From: Leptospira fletcheri
Lineage (GTDB): Bacteria; Spirochaetota; Leptospiria; Leptospirales; Leptospiraceae
DNA: 64,000 nt
Direction of reading: 5' to 3'
Assembly (NCBI RefSeq): GCF_004769195.1
Contig: NZ_RQET01000004.1
Span: 372,001-436,000, forward strand
A program made the position numbers and the translations under genes. Shown here in pieces: positions 55,455 through 64,000 of this stretch. The notes under the pieces were generated by a model that saw nothing but the letters and a program-made list of their open reading frames with translations, was not told the origin of the DNA and made no database searches. Positions within the stretch are counted from its first letter, which is position 1, and the number at the start of each line of letters is the position of its first letter.

Positions 55455-55811
55455 TTGAAAACGAAAGTCTACGAATATAAAAATTGTAGTACCTGCCGGA
55501 AGGCATTGAAGTACCTGGAAAGTAAAAAGGTGGATTTCGAGGATCTGCCGATCCGCGAAACTCCCCCAAAAAAAACGGAATTGAAGAAAATGCTGGGTTA
55601 TCTTAACGGCGATTCGAAGCGTTTATTCAATACTTCCGGCGGAGATTATAAGGAACTTTCACTAAAGGATAAATTGCCGAAAATGAGCCTGGAAGAACAA
55701 TTCGATCTTCTTTCCAAAAACGGAAATTTGGTAAAAAGACCTTTTGTCCTAGGAGAAAATTTCGGACTGGTAGGATTTAAGGAAGATGAGTGGGACAAGA
55801 TCTTCGGCTGA
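55455..55811 (+). CDS. ArsC/Spx family thioredoxin-fold protein
   Basis: The 118-residue protein has CSTC at residues 11-14 followed by RKALKYLE, the opening of the arsenate reductase/Spx/YffB family, and the closing VKRPFVLGENFGLVGF. Spx has a CxxC like this; many ArsC proteins have only the first Cys. The Arg triad of glutaredoxin-dependent ArsC is not obvious, so a YffB- or Spx-like role is as likely as arsenate reduction. A TTG start follows GAGGG by seven bases. No ars genes are nearby. Confidence 0.85.
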   Translation: MKTKVYEYKNCSTCRKALKYLESKKVDFEDLPIRETPPKKTELKKMLGYLNGDSKRLFNTSGGDYKELSLKDKLPKMSLEEQFDLLSKNGNLVKRPFVLGENFGLVGFKEDEWDKIFG

Positions 55812-55822
55812 ATCTTCGAAAC

Positions 55823-55874
55823 CGGATAACCTCGAATTCATCAAAGACGGATCCGAGGTTATCCGAGAGTTTTT
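55823..55874. terminator. Terminator between convergent genes
   Basis: A perfect 12-bp stem (55823-55834 with 55854-55865, core GGATAACCTCG) has a 19-base loop and is followed shortly by TTTTT at 55870-55874. It lies between the ArsC-like stop and the convergent aldo/keto reductase stop. Confidence 0.65.
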
Positions 55875-55892
55875 AAAACCGAAATTCCGGTC

Positions 55893-56882
55893 CTACCTTC
55901 CGACAGAACTCATCATGGATTCGGGATACCGGGTTCCAAAAGCCACGCCCTTCGGAGAAATAGAATCGATCCGCTTCAATTCCTCCTCTGTGAGCCTGAC
56001 CTCTGCAGCTTTCGCGTTCTCTTCCAAATAAGATCTTCTCTTCGTTCCCGGTATGGGAATGATATCCTTGCCCTGGGAAAGTACCCAAGCAAGAGCCAAT
56101 TGTCCGGGAGAGACGGATTTTTCCGCCGCGATCTCTTTGATTTTAGAAACCAGATCCAGGTTCTTCTGAAAATTTTCCCCTTGGAATCTCGGAGCAAATC
56201 TTCGATAGTCCGTCGGATCCAAGTCTTCGAACTTGGCGATTTGCCCGGTCAAGAAACCACGGCCTAAGGGACTGTAAGCAACGAACCCGATTCCCAATTC
56301 GCGGCAAACTTCCAAAAGATCGTCTTCGGGTTCCCGGCTCCAGAGAGAATATTCGGTTTGTAAAGCGGCGATAGGATGGACTTTCGAAGCTCTGCGAATC
56401 GTTTCGACTCCGGCTTCGGACAATCCTATGTAACGGATTTTTCCGGCCTTCACTAGATCCGATAGGGCCCCGACCGTATCTTCAATCGGAGTACTCGTAT
56501 CCACTCGGTGCTGGTAATAGAGATCGATGTGATCCACACCTAGACGTTTCAGACTAGCATCGCATGCGGCCTTTACGTACTCGGGTTTTCCATTGATCCC
56601 TCGTTTTTGCGGATCGGAGGGATCTCTTACGATTCCGAACTTCGTGGCCAATACGACGGAATCCCGTTTTCCTTGGATCGCTTTTCCTACCAATTCCTCG
56701 TTCGTATAGGGACCGTACATATCAGCCGTATCGAGAAAATTGACTCCTAATTCCAAGGCCCGATGTATGGTAGCTATGGATTCTGAATCGTCCCTTTTAC
56801 CGTAAAAATCCGACATCCCCATGCAGCCTAATCCGATCTCGGAAACTGTAGGACCATTTTTACCTAATTGCCTTTTTTGCAT
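55893..56882 (-). CDS. Aldo/keto reductase (AKR, YccK/Tas-like)
   Basis: The start [10 protein letters not shown] (56882) follows GGGAGATATC and gives 329 residues, the family length. The catalytic tetrad is visible: Asp51 and Tyr56 (FLDTADMYG), Lys81 (LATKFG) and His125 (YYQHRVD). The NADPH-binding end ([17 protein letters not shown]) is intact. It reduces aldehydes or ketones; similar enzymes occur in detoxification. The substrate is not deducible. It sits 52 bases after the YciO-type gene on the same strand. Confidence 0.92.
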   Translation of the reverse strand: MQKRQLGKNGPTVSEIGLGCMGMSDFYGKRDDSESIATIHRALELGVNFLDTADMYGPYTNEELVGKAIQGKRDSVVLATKFGIVRDPSDPQKRGINGKPEYVKAACDASLKRLGVDHIDLYYQHRVDTSTPIEDTVGALSDLVKAGKIRYIGLSEAGVETIRRASKVHPIAALQTEYSLWSREPEDDLLEVCRELGIGFVAYSPLGRGFLTGQIAKFEDLDPTDYRRFAPRFQGENFQKNLDLVSKIKEIAAEKSVSPGQLALAWVLSQGKDIIPIPGTKRRSYLEENAKAAEVRLTEEELKRIDSISPKGVAFGTRYPESMMSSVGR

Positions 56883-56934
56883 GATATCTCCCAGCACCGG
56901 ACTTTTTCCATAGGCCTGGCAACCGGTCTTACTT

Positions 56935-57552
56935 TTAAAGATCGGCGACCAAATCCATTCCTTTCCCTTCTCGAACAATCACGATTCCGTCTCCGGCGCA
57001 GTCTAGAATCGTGGAAAGTTCCACATCGAATATCCCTCCGTCTACAATGCCGTCCACTTTGGAGCCGTATTCGTTTTCCAACATATCCACATCGATCAAA
57101 AATTCCTCCTTAACGAAAACGGAGGTGGAAGTCAAAGGATTCGGATGGATTTCCATAAGAGCTTGGAGATACGGAGAGTCCGGAATTCGAATCCCGATAT
57201 TCTTCTCTTTTTGGTTGGTAAAAGAAACCCGCGGTAGATGCTTGTTTGCCTTTACGATAAACGTAAACGGCCCGGGAGTAATTCGCTTCATTAGACGGAA
57301 GGACTCGTTAGAAAGTTGTTCGATATAATGCGAAGCTACGGAAATATTCGGACAGAGGAGGGAAAGCGGTTGGTTTTTAGGAATATTCTTGAGTTTGTAA
57401 AGTTTTTCAACACCGGAGTGGGATTGGGAATCTGCGATCAATCCGTAAACCGTATCGGTAGGAAATATGTATACACCCCCCTCGGACAGTTTCCGCGATA
57501 CCTGCCCGAGAATCCTTTTTTCGGGATTTTGGGGATGAAGTGTTAGGATCAT
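56935..57552 (-). CDS. Sua5/YciO/YrdC family protein, YciO type
   Basis: The 205-residue protein has the YrdC fold ([46 protein letters not shown]). The motifs that define threonylcarbamoyl-AMP synthase are altered: K-x-R-P reads KNQP, and the S-x-N motif reads STSV. This matches the YciO subgroup, whose activity is much weaker or different from that of TsaC/Sua5. A true TsaC may lie elsewhere. The start overlaps the stop of the SDR gene (ATGA). Confidence 0.85.
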   Translation of the reverse strand: MILTLHPQNPEKRILGQVSRKLSEGGVYIFPTDTVYGLIADSQSHSGVEKLYKLKNIPKNQPLSLLCPNISVASHYIEQLSNESFRLMKRITPGPFTFIVKANKHLPRVSFTNQKEKNIGIRIPDSPYLQALMEIHPNPLTSTSVFVKEEFLIDVDMLENEYGSKVDGIVDGGIFDVELSTILDCAGDGIVIVREGKGMDLVADL

Positions 57553-58292
57553 ATAACCGAGGTTACACCTCCGTCTACCACGATGGTCTGCCCAGTTACA
57601 TAAGAAGCCGCATCGGAAGCTAGATATAACGTCGCTCCTACCAAATCCTCGGGTTTTCCTAGTCTTGCCATGGGTATCCGAGCCTTCATTTGCGCCATAA
57701 CCTCCGGTTTTTCTTTGATCATTTCCGTCATGTCAGTATCGATAAAACCCGGACAAACCGCATTTACCCGATAACCGGAACTTACCCATTCTACTGCAAG
57801 AGCCCTTGTCATATTAATCACCGCTCCCTTCGTACCACAATAGACCGATGCGAACTTGGTCCCCCGGATTCCCAAAACCGAAGCGACATTAATGATGTTA
57901 CCGCCTTTCTTTTTATGAATCTTATAATACGCCTGACAGGAGCGAAATACACCCGTAAAATTCGTTTGGATAACGTTTTGGATATCCTCTTCCTTAAAAA
58001 ACCCGGCAGGAAGATTCGTAGCCACTCCGGCGTTATTCACCAATACGTCCAATTTTCCGTGTTTCTTTACGATGGATTCGATGATAGGATCCATGGCACC
58101 TACAGTACGGACGTCTGCAGGAAATGCCTCGATTCCCGTGCCCTCTAATCGCTTGATGGATTCTACTGAGGATCCGGTTCCATATACAATCGCTCCGGCT
58201 TCTTTAAAGCCTTCCGCAAGTTGTCTTCCGATCCCGCGGGTTGCCCCAGTAACTAGAACGGTTTTACCGCTGATATCAAAAATATTTTTCAA
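57549..58292 (-). CDS. Short-chain dehydrogenase/reductase (FabG-like)
   Basis: The 247-residue enzyme has TGATRGIG (residues 15-22), NNAG (86-89), Ser138 and the Tyr151-x3-Lys155 catalytic pair, and the SDR end ASYVTGQTIVVDGG. It would reduce 3-oxoacyl-ACP/CoA or another ketone with NAD(P)H. The genuine FabG is usually in a fab operon, so this may be a paralogue. GGAG precedes the TTG start, which overlaps the upstream stop (TTGA). Confidence 0.9.
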   Translation of the reverse strand: MKNIFDISGKTVLVTGATRGIGRQLAEGFKEAGAIVYGTGSSVESIKRLEGTGIEAFPADVRTVGAMDPIIESIVKKHGKLDVLVNNAGVATNLPAGFFKEEDIQNVIQTNFTGVFRSCQAYYKIHKKKGGNIINVASVLGIRGTKFASVYCGTKGAVINMTRALAVEWVSSGYRVNAVCPGFIDTDMTEMIKEKPEVMAQMKARIPMARLGKPEDLVGATLYLASDAASYVTGQTIVVDGGVTSVI

Positions 58293-58801
58293 AATTCTAC
58301 TCCGTCTCTTTCCTGCTTTTTAGGTTCTGAATAGTTCACTTTCGGACGATCCTCTCCGTCGATAGGACTGCACGGATGTTCGCTTCTTCTATGGTCCGCC
58401 TTTCGCCCCGCGGTAATATCGTATCTCTCGAATAATTTTTTAGAATCCAACCTCATGTTGTTTCCATAATCCGTCCGGGTATCTCGGTCCAGTTCCCTTC
58501 TCTTAGGAAGGGGTTCGAGCGGGTCGGAAGGTTCTTTTTCCTTCTTTGAGGCTTCTCTGATCTTGTATTCGTCCTTTAGTACGCTTCTATCTATATAATG
58601 GCTATAGCCGTCGTATTCTTCGTGAAAGGGATCGCAATCCGACAAGTCCGGTACGATTTTTAAACGATCACAGAATAAATTCAAAAAACGACAGGATTTT
58701 TCAAAGGAAAAGTTTCGGAAGTTCTGTAGATTCATTCCTCGGCAGGAAAATACGGAAACGGCAATCCATGCCGAAAGAATCATTTTCACTAAGACTCGCA
58801 T
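58289..58801 (-). CDS. Exported protein of unknown function, probable lipoprotein
   Basis: The 170-residue product begins MRVLVKMILSAWIAVSVFSC, a signal peptide with lipobox VFSC. Two Cys pairs follow (SCRFLNLFC and LSDC). The remainder is very hydrophilic, rich in Arg, Asp, Glu and Lys, and probably disordered. No family recognised. It is coupled to the SDR gene downstream, and 35 bases separate it from the next gene upstream. Confidence 0.65.
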   Translation of the reverse strand: MRVLVKMILSAWIAVSVFSCRGMNLQNFRNFSFEKSCRFLNLFCDRLKIVPDLSDCDPFHEEYDGYSHYIDRSVLKDEYKIREASKKEKEPSDPLEPLPKRRELDRDTRTDYGNNMRLDSKKLFERYDITAGRKADHRRSEHPCSPIDGEDRPKVNYSEPKKQERDGVEF

Positions 58802-58836
58802 CTATTCTCGTTTCGATCCTCGAATCTAATCGTTTC

Positions 58837-59742
58837 TCATTTCTTTTCTGAGTTCGTTCCGGTGGAAGGTTTTGTTTCCGCAGAATTCTCCCCTTTGGAC
58901 TCGGGAGGTAGAGATCCTTTTCTGCTTTGGTATACTTTTCGGATGGCGTCCTTCTCTTTCTTTCGGCTCTTTTCTTCGGATTCGTTCAGAACTTCCAGAC
59001 AATCATCCCAATATTTCACTTCCTCCGAGTTCAGATAATCCGTTTCCAACACCCGATTACGGGATAATTTCGTTTCGGACTCCAACTTTCCTTCCTTCGC
59101 TTTTTCCAAAAGGATTTTCGCCTTATAGAGCTGCAGCAGTCCTTGTTTGGCAAAATACAATCCCTGGATTTGGTTTCCGGATTCCCTTTCTCCTTTTCCT
59201 GCCAACCAAGTGTCTCGGAAAATCTGAAGGTGCTTTTCTATGACGGGAACGAAGGCTCTTCCTTCGGCCTCTTTATTGATCTTTAAGTCCACAACTTTCG
59301 GCTGGAGTTCCTTTTCGAGACGATCCGATTTTACCAAGACATCTTTGGATTGTGAATCCGCGATCTGATCCAGTTTTACTTTTAGAGATTGGAAAGCGGA
59401 AGAAGAAGCATCCCATTCCCCTCTTTGAAACGAGGATTCCGCTTTGGAATATTCCGCCAATAAGGATTCCCATTCCGTTTTCTTACCGAAATTCAAAAGT
59501 GTATTTCTCAAATATCGAAGACCGACCCAGGACTTTTTCCGGATCGAAAAGGCTTTGGATTTCGGATCCACGTTCGGATTCTTTCCGGCCGAGGCCTGCG
59601 CTTCTCCCGAATGTTTGGCGGCTTCCTCTTTGGTCGGCGAATCGGAGTTCGCCTGAGCCGAAAGCTCGAGAACCAGAAGAGATGCGATAAAAAATAGAAT
59701 CATACGAAAGGATTTTATAAAAGAAGGAGCAAATCGTTTCAT
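58837..59742 (-). CDS. Exported helical protein of unknown function
   Basis: The start MKRFAPSFIKSFRMILFF (59742) gives a signal peptide ending in SAQA. The 301-residue mature-type protein is mostly predicted helix with many Lys and Glu (WESLLAEYSKAESSF, FAKQGLLQLYKAKILLEKAKEG, YWDDCLEVLNESEEKSRKKE). It looks like a periplasmic coiled-coil or degenerate TPR protein. The C-terminal 35 residues are Ser/Lys-rich and unstructured. It is divergent from the Maf gene. Confidence 0.7.
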   Translation of the reverse strand: MKRFAPSFIKSFRMILFFIASLLVLELSAQANSDSPTKEEAAKHSGEAQASAGKNPNVDPKSKAFSIRKKSWVGLRYLRNTLLNFGKKTEWESLLAEYSKAESSFQRGEWDASSSAFQSLKVKLDQIADSQSKDVLVKSDRLEKELQPKVVDLKINKEAEGRAFVPVIEKHLQIFRDTWLAGKGERESGNQIQGLYFAKQGLLQLYKAKILLEKAKEGKLESETKLSRNRVLETDYLNSEEVKYWDDCLEVLNESEEKSRKKEKDAIRKVYQSRKGSLPPESKGENSAETKPSTGTNSEKK

Positions 59743-59814
59743 GTAGGCAATCCGTTCGTCCAGTGATATAGAGAAAAGGAGTGCCTGGCAAGGCTTTTCT
59801 TCAAACATGGGGGA

Positions 59815-60375
59815 ATGCTATACTTACGCTCCCGGTCTCCCCGAAGAAAGGAGGTCTTCGACTCACTCGGACTTTCTTACAAAGTCGATCCGCTAGACTT
59901 GGACGAATCGTCTCTGACTCGGGAGAGACCGTTGGAATATTTGGAGAGAATCACTTTAGCAAAACTAGGCCCGAAGGCGGAGAATACTTTAGACCTCCAA
60001 GTATCCGCAGACACGATCGTAGTACGCGACGATTCTATTTTACAAAAACCCGAAAACGAGGCGAATGCGTTGGAGATGATCCTAAGTTTAAGCGGACGTT
60101 CCCATCTTGTCTACTCGGGTCTAGGTTTACGAACGGGCGAGGAAGAAATATTCGACTACGATATTTCCACAGTGGTTTTTCAAACGTGGAAAAAAGAGGA
60201 TGCGGAAAATTACATAAGGAGAGCCAAGCCATTCGATAAGGCGGGAGCATACGGAATCCAGGATAACGATTCTCCCGTTCTGTCCTTTGAAGGGTCGTAT
60301 ACGAATATCCTAGGTTTTCCGATCCGAAAATTCCTAAGGTATCATCGAATTTGGTCCCGCTATTTGGAAAATTAA
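59815..60375 (+). CDS. maf: Maf-family nucleoside triphosphate pyrophosphatase
   Basis: The 186-residue protein hydrolyses modified or canonical NTPs (dTTP, UTP or m7GTP in known members) and may restrain septation. Family motifs are LRSRSPRRKEVF (N-terminus), SADTIVV with the catalytic Asp, SGRSHLVYSGL, and DKAGAYGIQ near the end. The ATG is directly after GGGGGA, an unusually short spacing. It converges on the small gene at 60386. Confidence 0.9.
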   Translation: MLYLRSRSPRRKEVFDSLGLSYKVDPLDLDESSLTRERPLEYLERITLAKLGPKAENTLDLQVSADTIVVRDDSILQKPENEANALEMILSLSGRSHLVYSGLGLRTGEEEIFDYDISTVVFQTWKKEDAENYIRRAKPFDKAGAYGIQDNDSPVLSFEGSYTNILGFPIRKFLRYHRIWSRYLEN

Positions 60376-60385
60376 GAAAGAAGCC

Positions 60386-60607
60386 TTAGGCGTAAAGATC
60401 GAGGAGACTTCCCCGCTTGAGATCCGGGTTCGCCTTTATCGTTTCGCCTTCCGGACCGTAAAATTTCAAATTCGAATCGAACCGGGAAAAATCCCGTTGT
60501 TTCACAGGATCTACGGGCGGCACGACGGTCCGATTCATAACCGGCTTAACGTAGGTTAATGCCTCTTCCGGAAAGGATACTCTTTGGATTCCGTCGCTGA
60601 TTCTCAT
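60386..60607 (-). CDS. Small protein of unknown function (73 aa)
   Basis: The product (MRISDGIQRVSFPEEALTYV) has no signal or membrane segment, is rich in Pro, Lys and Asp, and ends LKRGSLLDLYA. The ending resembles that of the small protein at 1985-2185 (VKGAFIDKIA). Flagellar and other export-related small proteins sometimes end in a similar motif, but I cannot assign this one. It fills the space between Maf and the divergent holA. Confidence 0.5.
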   Translation of the reverse strand: MRISDGIQRVSFPEEALTYVKPVMNRTVVPPVDPVKQRDFSRFDSNLKFYGPEGETIKANPDLKRGSLLDLYA

Positions 60608-60725
60608 AAACCGAGCGGAAATACTTCCGACCGTACAAAGGATCGGCAGTTCGAAGGCAAATCTTTACAGTATTTTCCTTTTACCAACGGCTTGACTCCT
60701 CCGATTTTCCGAACAACCTGCATCT

Positions 60726-61811
60726 GTGGCACTAGCGACACGGGAATCCTCCTCCGGTATGTACGAAAATCTTTTGGATTTTTTACACAAGACTAAGGGC
60801 AAAATAGACGATTTTCCTCAGGTACTTTTTGCGGTTACCGAGGATTCCTACGAATTCGGGCTCGTCAGCGATTTGTACAAGGATGCCCTCAAAAAATCGG
60901 GCGATGCTTACGAAGTCGTAGTATTCGTTTCAGAACCCGGAGACTTGGAAAAATTCCAAGGTGAAGTGTCCAATTTGGATATGTTCGCGGCACGAAAACT
61001 GTTCGTCATCAAGTCCGGAACGAATTTCTTCAAACCGCTCCTTGGAAAAGGAAAAACCAAAACCGGCGCAAAGAGTCATTTTTCCTCTCTTCCCGATTCC
61101 GTAAAAATCGTAGTGCATTATGACCATTGGGATATTTCAAAGGAGCTTCTCTCTCTATTCGGTACCGAAGTCAGGTATTTTAAATCTGGAAAAATATTTC
61201 CTGATAAACGAAAAGAGGCCGTGTTAAAGGCATGCAAAGAACTCGATCTTCGCCTAGACGCTCAGGCCGAGGAGGAATTCCTTTTAAAGATCAATCCTAC
61301 TGCAGGTTCATATCTTAGAAATCTGGAAAAATTAAAACTGTATCTCGGAAAAAAATCCTTCACGGCGGAGGATTTAAAGGAAGTACTCTTCCAAACGTCC
61401 GAATTCAGCGCTCCGGAAACGGTGGACCATTTTTTCGAACGGGATATGGTCCGTTTTACAAAGGAATTTTCCAAATTTAAAATCGGAAAAGACTCCTTGC
61501 TCCTATTTTTAGCGTTACTCAAGGATCACACGGATCGTTTACGTAAATTCAAAATGATCTCCCGTTTTTACGAGAAGGTCTTGTCCGAAAAGGAACAATC
61601 GGATCTGCTCGGCATGCAGAATTATTCCCCCGCAAGAAAGAGCCATACCCTGCGCAGATTGCGTAAGGAATCCTCCTCCTTTTCCGATAAGGATATCCTT
61701 GATATTTACGATTTTGTCATAGATATCAATAAGAAGTCCAAGACCGGATCGGAAAAGGAGGAGACCGTCTACTATTTCCTCAGGAAGGCGGAAGAGTTTT
61801 TCCGTCGTTAG
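60726..61811 (+). CDS. holA: DNA polymerase III delta subunit
   Basis: The 361-residue protein opens the sliding clamp in the clamp-loader complex. It has the AAA+-like N-terminal fold without a functional Walker A, the LxxLEKLxLY pattern (LRNLEKLKLYLG), FFERDMVRFTKEF and a helical C-terminal collar domain. GTG 60726 is taken as start; ATG 60759 is equally possible, since neither has a clear ribosome-binding site. The last 32 bases overlap the convergent NtrC-like gene. Confidence 0.88.
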   Translation: MALATRESSSGMYENLLDFLHKTKGKIDDFPQVLFAVTEDSYEFGLVSDLYKDALKKSGDAYEVVVFVSEPGDLEKFQGEVSNLDMFAARKLFVIKSGTNFFKPLLGKGKTKTGAKSHFSSLPDSVKIVVHYDHWDISKELLSLFGTEVRYFKSGKIFPDKRKEAVLKACKELDLRLDAQAEEEFLLKINPTAGSYLRNLEKLKLYLGKKSFTAEDLKEVLFQTSEFSAPETVDHFFERDMVRFTKEFSKFKIGKDSLLLFLALLKDHTDRLRKFKMISRFYEKVLSEKEQSDLLGMQNYSPARKSHTLRRLRKESSSFSDKDILDIYDFVIDINKKSKTGSEKEETVYYFLRKAEEFFRR

Positions 61812-62688
61812 AATCGAATAGTTCGAACTCGGTGATTTTCCGATAGATCGTTCTCTCAGAAATTCCTAGGATTCTCGCCGCTTTTTCCCGATTTCCGTTC
61901 ACTAAGATCAGGTTCTTCCGAATAATTTCCCGTTCGTAATCCTTTAGAGGGATACCTGTTCTGACTTCCAACCCGTTTCCTTGCGTGTACCGTGTGGAAA
62001 AAAGTTCCGGAGGAAGATGCTTAGTATCCAAAGTTTTGGAATTATGCATGGAAACCATTCCCTCCAGCAGATTCTTCAGCTGGTGAAGATTTCCGGGATA
62101 ATCGTATTCCAATAGGAAATGCCCCAACTTCTCCGACACTTTGATGGTTTTCCGATTATAACGTTTTCCGATTTCGTCCAAAAATTTTCTAACGAAGCTA
62201 GGAATGTCCTCTTTCCTCTCGCGGAGAGAAGGAAGTTGGACTTGCAAAGTCTGTATCTCGATGAAAAGAGATTCTTGCAGGATTCCCTGGCGAACTTTTT
62301 CGCCGAGGAGAGGACTTTCCGCCAATATATAGCGGTTCTTTCCCTTTTCGCTCCGGATTTTTTGCAACAATTGGACTTGGGAATTCGGAGCCAATTTGGA
62401 GAAATTCTCGACTACGATCAGGAATCCTTCTTTTCCTTCCATAGAGGAAAAGATCTCGTTCGACTCCGCGTCAGATTCCGCCAAACCGAAATCCACGAAT
62501 TGAAAACCCGGAAACTTTTCCCGGGACAAATCGTGAAAGATACGCCCGATGAAACTCTTACCGGTTCCGACATCGCCTAAAACCAAAACCGGAAGTTCGG
62601 ACGCAGAAGTCTGCCGGATTCGATCCAGAAGTTTCTTCGTCAAAGGAGAGAGAGCAACGAATTCAAAATCTTCCATTTGCAGTTTCAC
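61780..62688 (-). CDS. Degenerate NtrC-type AAA+ protein with Fis-type DNA-binding domain
   Basis: The GTG at 62688 overlaps the upstream stop (GTGA) with GGAGAT nine bases before it, giving 302 residues. Walker A is intact (GDVGTGKS, residues 38-45). The rest of the sigma-54 activator core is altered: no GAFTGA loop, Walker B reads LIVVEN instead of LFLDE, and the arginine of YRLN is missing (FIEI), as is the sensor-2 Arg (NLHQLKN). A Fis-type helix-turn-helix is clear (AARILGISERTIYRKI). It therefore probably binds DNA but is unlikely to activate sigma-54 in the standard way. No receiver domain. Confidence 0.85.
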   Translation of the reverse strand: MKLQMEDFEFVALSPLTKKLLDRIRQTSASELPVLVLGDVGTGKSFIGRIFHDLSREKFPGFQFVDFGLAESDAESNEIFSSMEGKEGFLIVVENFSKLAPNSQVQLLQKIRSEKGKNRYILAESPLLGEKVRQGILQESLFIEIQTLQVQLPSLRERKEDIPSFVRKFLDEIGKRYNRKTIKVSEKLGHFLLEYDYPGNLHQLKNLLEGMVSMHNSKTLDTKHLPPELFSTRYTQGNGLEVRTGIPLKDYEREIIRKNLILVNGNREKAARILGISERTIYRKITEFELFDSNDGKTLPPS

Positions 62689-64000
62689 GGACGAGCGATC
62701 TCCAGAATTTCTCCGCGGACTAGGCAATCAAACTTGGACTTCTCCGTGTTTTGAAAATAGTTTCTCACGATAGAAGGGTCACAATCCAGAGTTTTCGGAG
62801 GAGAATAAGGATAATTTTCCACAGACTCGGGCAGGGTCTCCACTGCTTCGGAAGAATAAGGTGAGGAAAGAAATGTGGTTTTCCATACCCCTTTTTTTCC
62901 CTCGGAAAGCTCGAAAAAACTAGGAAATTGCATCCAGAAAGCTTTTCCTTTCGCTTTAACTAACGCCCTTTTTCCCGAAAAAGATCCGGATTCTTTGGAA
63001 GTGTTAGTCACCGATTTGCCGAACAAAGAAGCGAAGTTGCTCCGAACCGGCTCCGAAGAAATCACCTTTTCCTTACGAATTTCCTCATACAGACTCGATA
63101 GAGCCCAAGGATTTAGATTGTCTCCGGAAGAATAAACCCCGCTCATATCGACTTTTTCCAGAACACTCTCATCGATTTCCGCTCCGGAAGCTAAAACTTG
63201 GGGAGTTACGTACAATCTCCCCCCTTGGAAAACCAACGTTTTAGAATCCCGATTCGTGGCGATTCTCTGAAAATAGGTAACTTCTTTAAAATCCGCTCCC
63301 CGTATGGACGCTTCTTTTTGCGCCCTCCTGGATTCCGGTCCGGAATATGATGAATATAGAATAGTCACTTTACACCCAATCTGTCGAAGCGCTTCGATTG
63401 CAGCGGAATAGCTGCCATCCGATTTGCCTTCTTTTGCGTTGGTTAGTATGATTACGGATAAAACCGGTTTGGTTCCCATTTTATCTTGCGAAATTAGAAT
63501 TCTTCTCAATCTTACCAGGGCATTTGCGATGTCGGAAGTGACCGACTTTCCGGCAGGTTTCCATTCTTTCCACTGTGCAATCATCTCTTTCCGAGTCGAT
63601 TCGGGATAAATTTTAGAACCGCTTTCTCCGAAAATCGCTAATCGAAACTTCGTTTCCGGTCGCCAAGAAAACGCCTCTATTTGGGACATAAACTCTCTTC
63701 TTTCCGGAGCGAAAGAAAAGGACCCATCAACCACGAAAATCTGGATTTGAGGGAGAGGCTTGGATTCTATTTTAACGTCTTTTTGGGACTTACGCGGAAC
63801 GAAAAGGAGAGAGTTACGGGTCAACCTTTCAAAGACTTCGAACAAATCCTTTTTACCGACGACGGAGAATTCTTCCCACCGATACAGATTACAATCGAAT
63901 ACGGTGCGATCGATGCGGATATTTGTTTGAATCTCGATCGCATCTCGGACGACATAGTCCGTCTTAAATTGTAAACAAGCGTTCTTAAAAGATTCTTTGG
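62685..64000 (-). CDS. VWA-like protein, cut by the right window edge
   Basis: The frame is open to the window end (437 residues visible), so the TTG at 63845 is not the true start; upstream codons read CNLYRWEEFSVVGKKD and onward without a stop. The visible central part has a von Willebrand factor A-like pattern: FVVDGSFSFAP, where D-G-S-F-S matches the DxSxS metal site, then KSVTSDIANAL and SVIILTNAKEGKSD (the last Asp of the site is Asn). It is coupled to the NtrC-like gene by a 4-base overlap. The C-terminal 150 residues are unrecognised. Confidence 0.7.
   Translation of the reverse strand, partial: KESFKNACLQFKTDYVVRDAIEIQTNIRIDRTVFDCNLYRWEEFSVVGKKDLFEVFERLTRNSLLFVPRKSQKDVKIESKPLPQIQIFVVDGSFSFAPERREFMSQIEAFSWRPETKFRLAIFGESGSKIYPESTRKEMIAQWKEWKPAGKSVTSDIANALVRLRRILISQDKMGTKPVLSVIILTNAKEGKSDGSYSAAIEALRQIGCKVTILYSSYSGPESRRAQKEASIRGADFKEVTYFQRIATNRDSKTLVFQGGRLYVTPQVLASGAEIDESVLEKVDMSGVYSSGDNLNPWALSSLYEEIRKEKVISSEPVRSNFASLFGKSVTNTSKESGSFSGKRALVKAKGKAFWMQFPSFFELSEGKKGVWKTTFLSSPYSSEAVETLPESVENYPYSPPKTLDCDPSIVRNYFQNTEKSKFDCLVRGEILEIARP

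Noticed and set aside
63843..63845. TTG as start of the VWA-like gene
   Set aside because: The same frame stays open with protein-like sequence all the way to the window end, so the gene is truncated rather than beginning here.

Overview
The window looks like chromosomal DNA from a Leptospira-type spirochaete. The evidence is a spirochaetal FliG, several lipoproteins with relaxed lipoboxes, long signalling proteins with TPR tails, a DUF1577-like protein, frequent TTG/GTG starts and tightly overlapping operons. By eye the base composition is in the mid-40s % GC, which would fit the higher-GC (intermediate, P2-type) Leptospira better than L. interrogans; this is inference, not a calculation. 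The region is almost fully coding. No intergenic gap exceeds 300 bases, and I saw no tRNA, rRNA, CRISPR array, insertion sequence or phage gene.

Layout. 1-4.5 kb: end of a possible flavoprotein gene, a membrane protein, a VOC protein, a small conserved-looking protein, an IPT/TIG lipoprotein, enoyl-CoA hydratase and dCTP deaminase. 4.5-12 kb: two paralogous giant receptors (7TM-like segment, extracytoplasmic domain, HAMP, SpoIIE/PP2C phosphatase, TPR) with a secreted HELGH metallopeptidase between them. 12-17 kb: a dicarboxylate/glutamate-type symporter and a MATE exporter, facing a beta-propeller/transglutaminase-like protein that overlaps a site-2 protease. 17-24 kb: cysE, a small Cys-rich lipoprotein, rlpA, two TPR proteins, a divergent folP and an OmpA/PD40 protein. 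24-30 kb: DUF1577-like protein, hisS and PAP2 phosphatase, overlapping antiparallel with a transhydrogenase alpha gene, then UDP-xylose synthase and an M50B-type protease. 30-38 kb: Aer-like chemoreceptor, DUF445 protein, an operon of TonB-like, NusG-paralogue, kdsD and aroD, and a TPR protein.

38-45 kb is one compact leftward block: hslO, tsaE, tsaB, rnr, then a GMC oxidoreductase with its small subunit. 45-49 kb: GH42 beta-galactosidase, an unknown protein and an inositol-monophosphatase-like enzyme. 49-55 kb: a PuuD-type membrane domain with a separate cytochrome c lipoprotein, two unknown exported proteins, a receptor-type adenylate cyclase and fliG. 55-64 kb: ArsC/Spx-like protein, aldo/keto reductase, YciO-type protein, SDR reductase, two exported proteins, Maf, a small protein, holA, and a degenerate NtrC-type protein coupled to a VWA-like gene that runs off the right edge.

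Functionally the window mixes housekeeping (tRNA charging and t6A, DNA polymerase III delta, cysteine, folate, shikimate and Kdo precursors, RNA decay, redox chaperone) with signalling and envelope functions (two phosphatase receptors, adenylate cyclase, chemoreceptor, flagellar switch, intramembrane proteases, lipoproteins). No single foreign island stands out. The least explained parts are the paired phosphatase receptors, the split PuuD/cytochrome pair, the NusG paralogue in the kdsD operon, and the degenerate NtrC-like/VWA pair.
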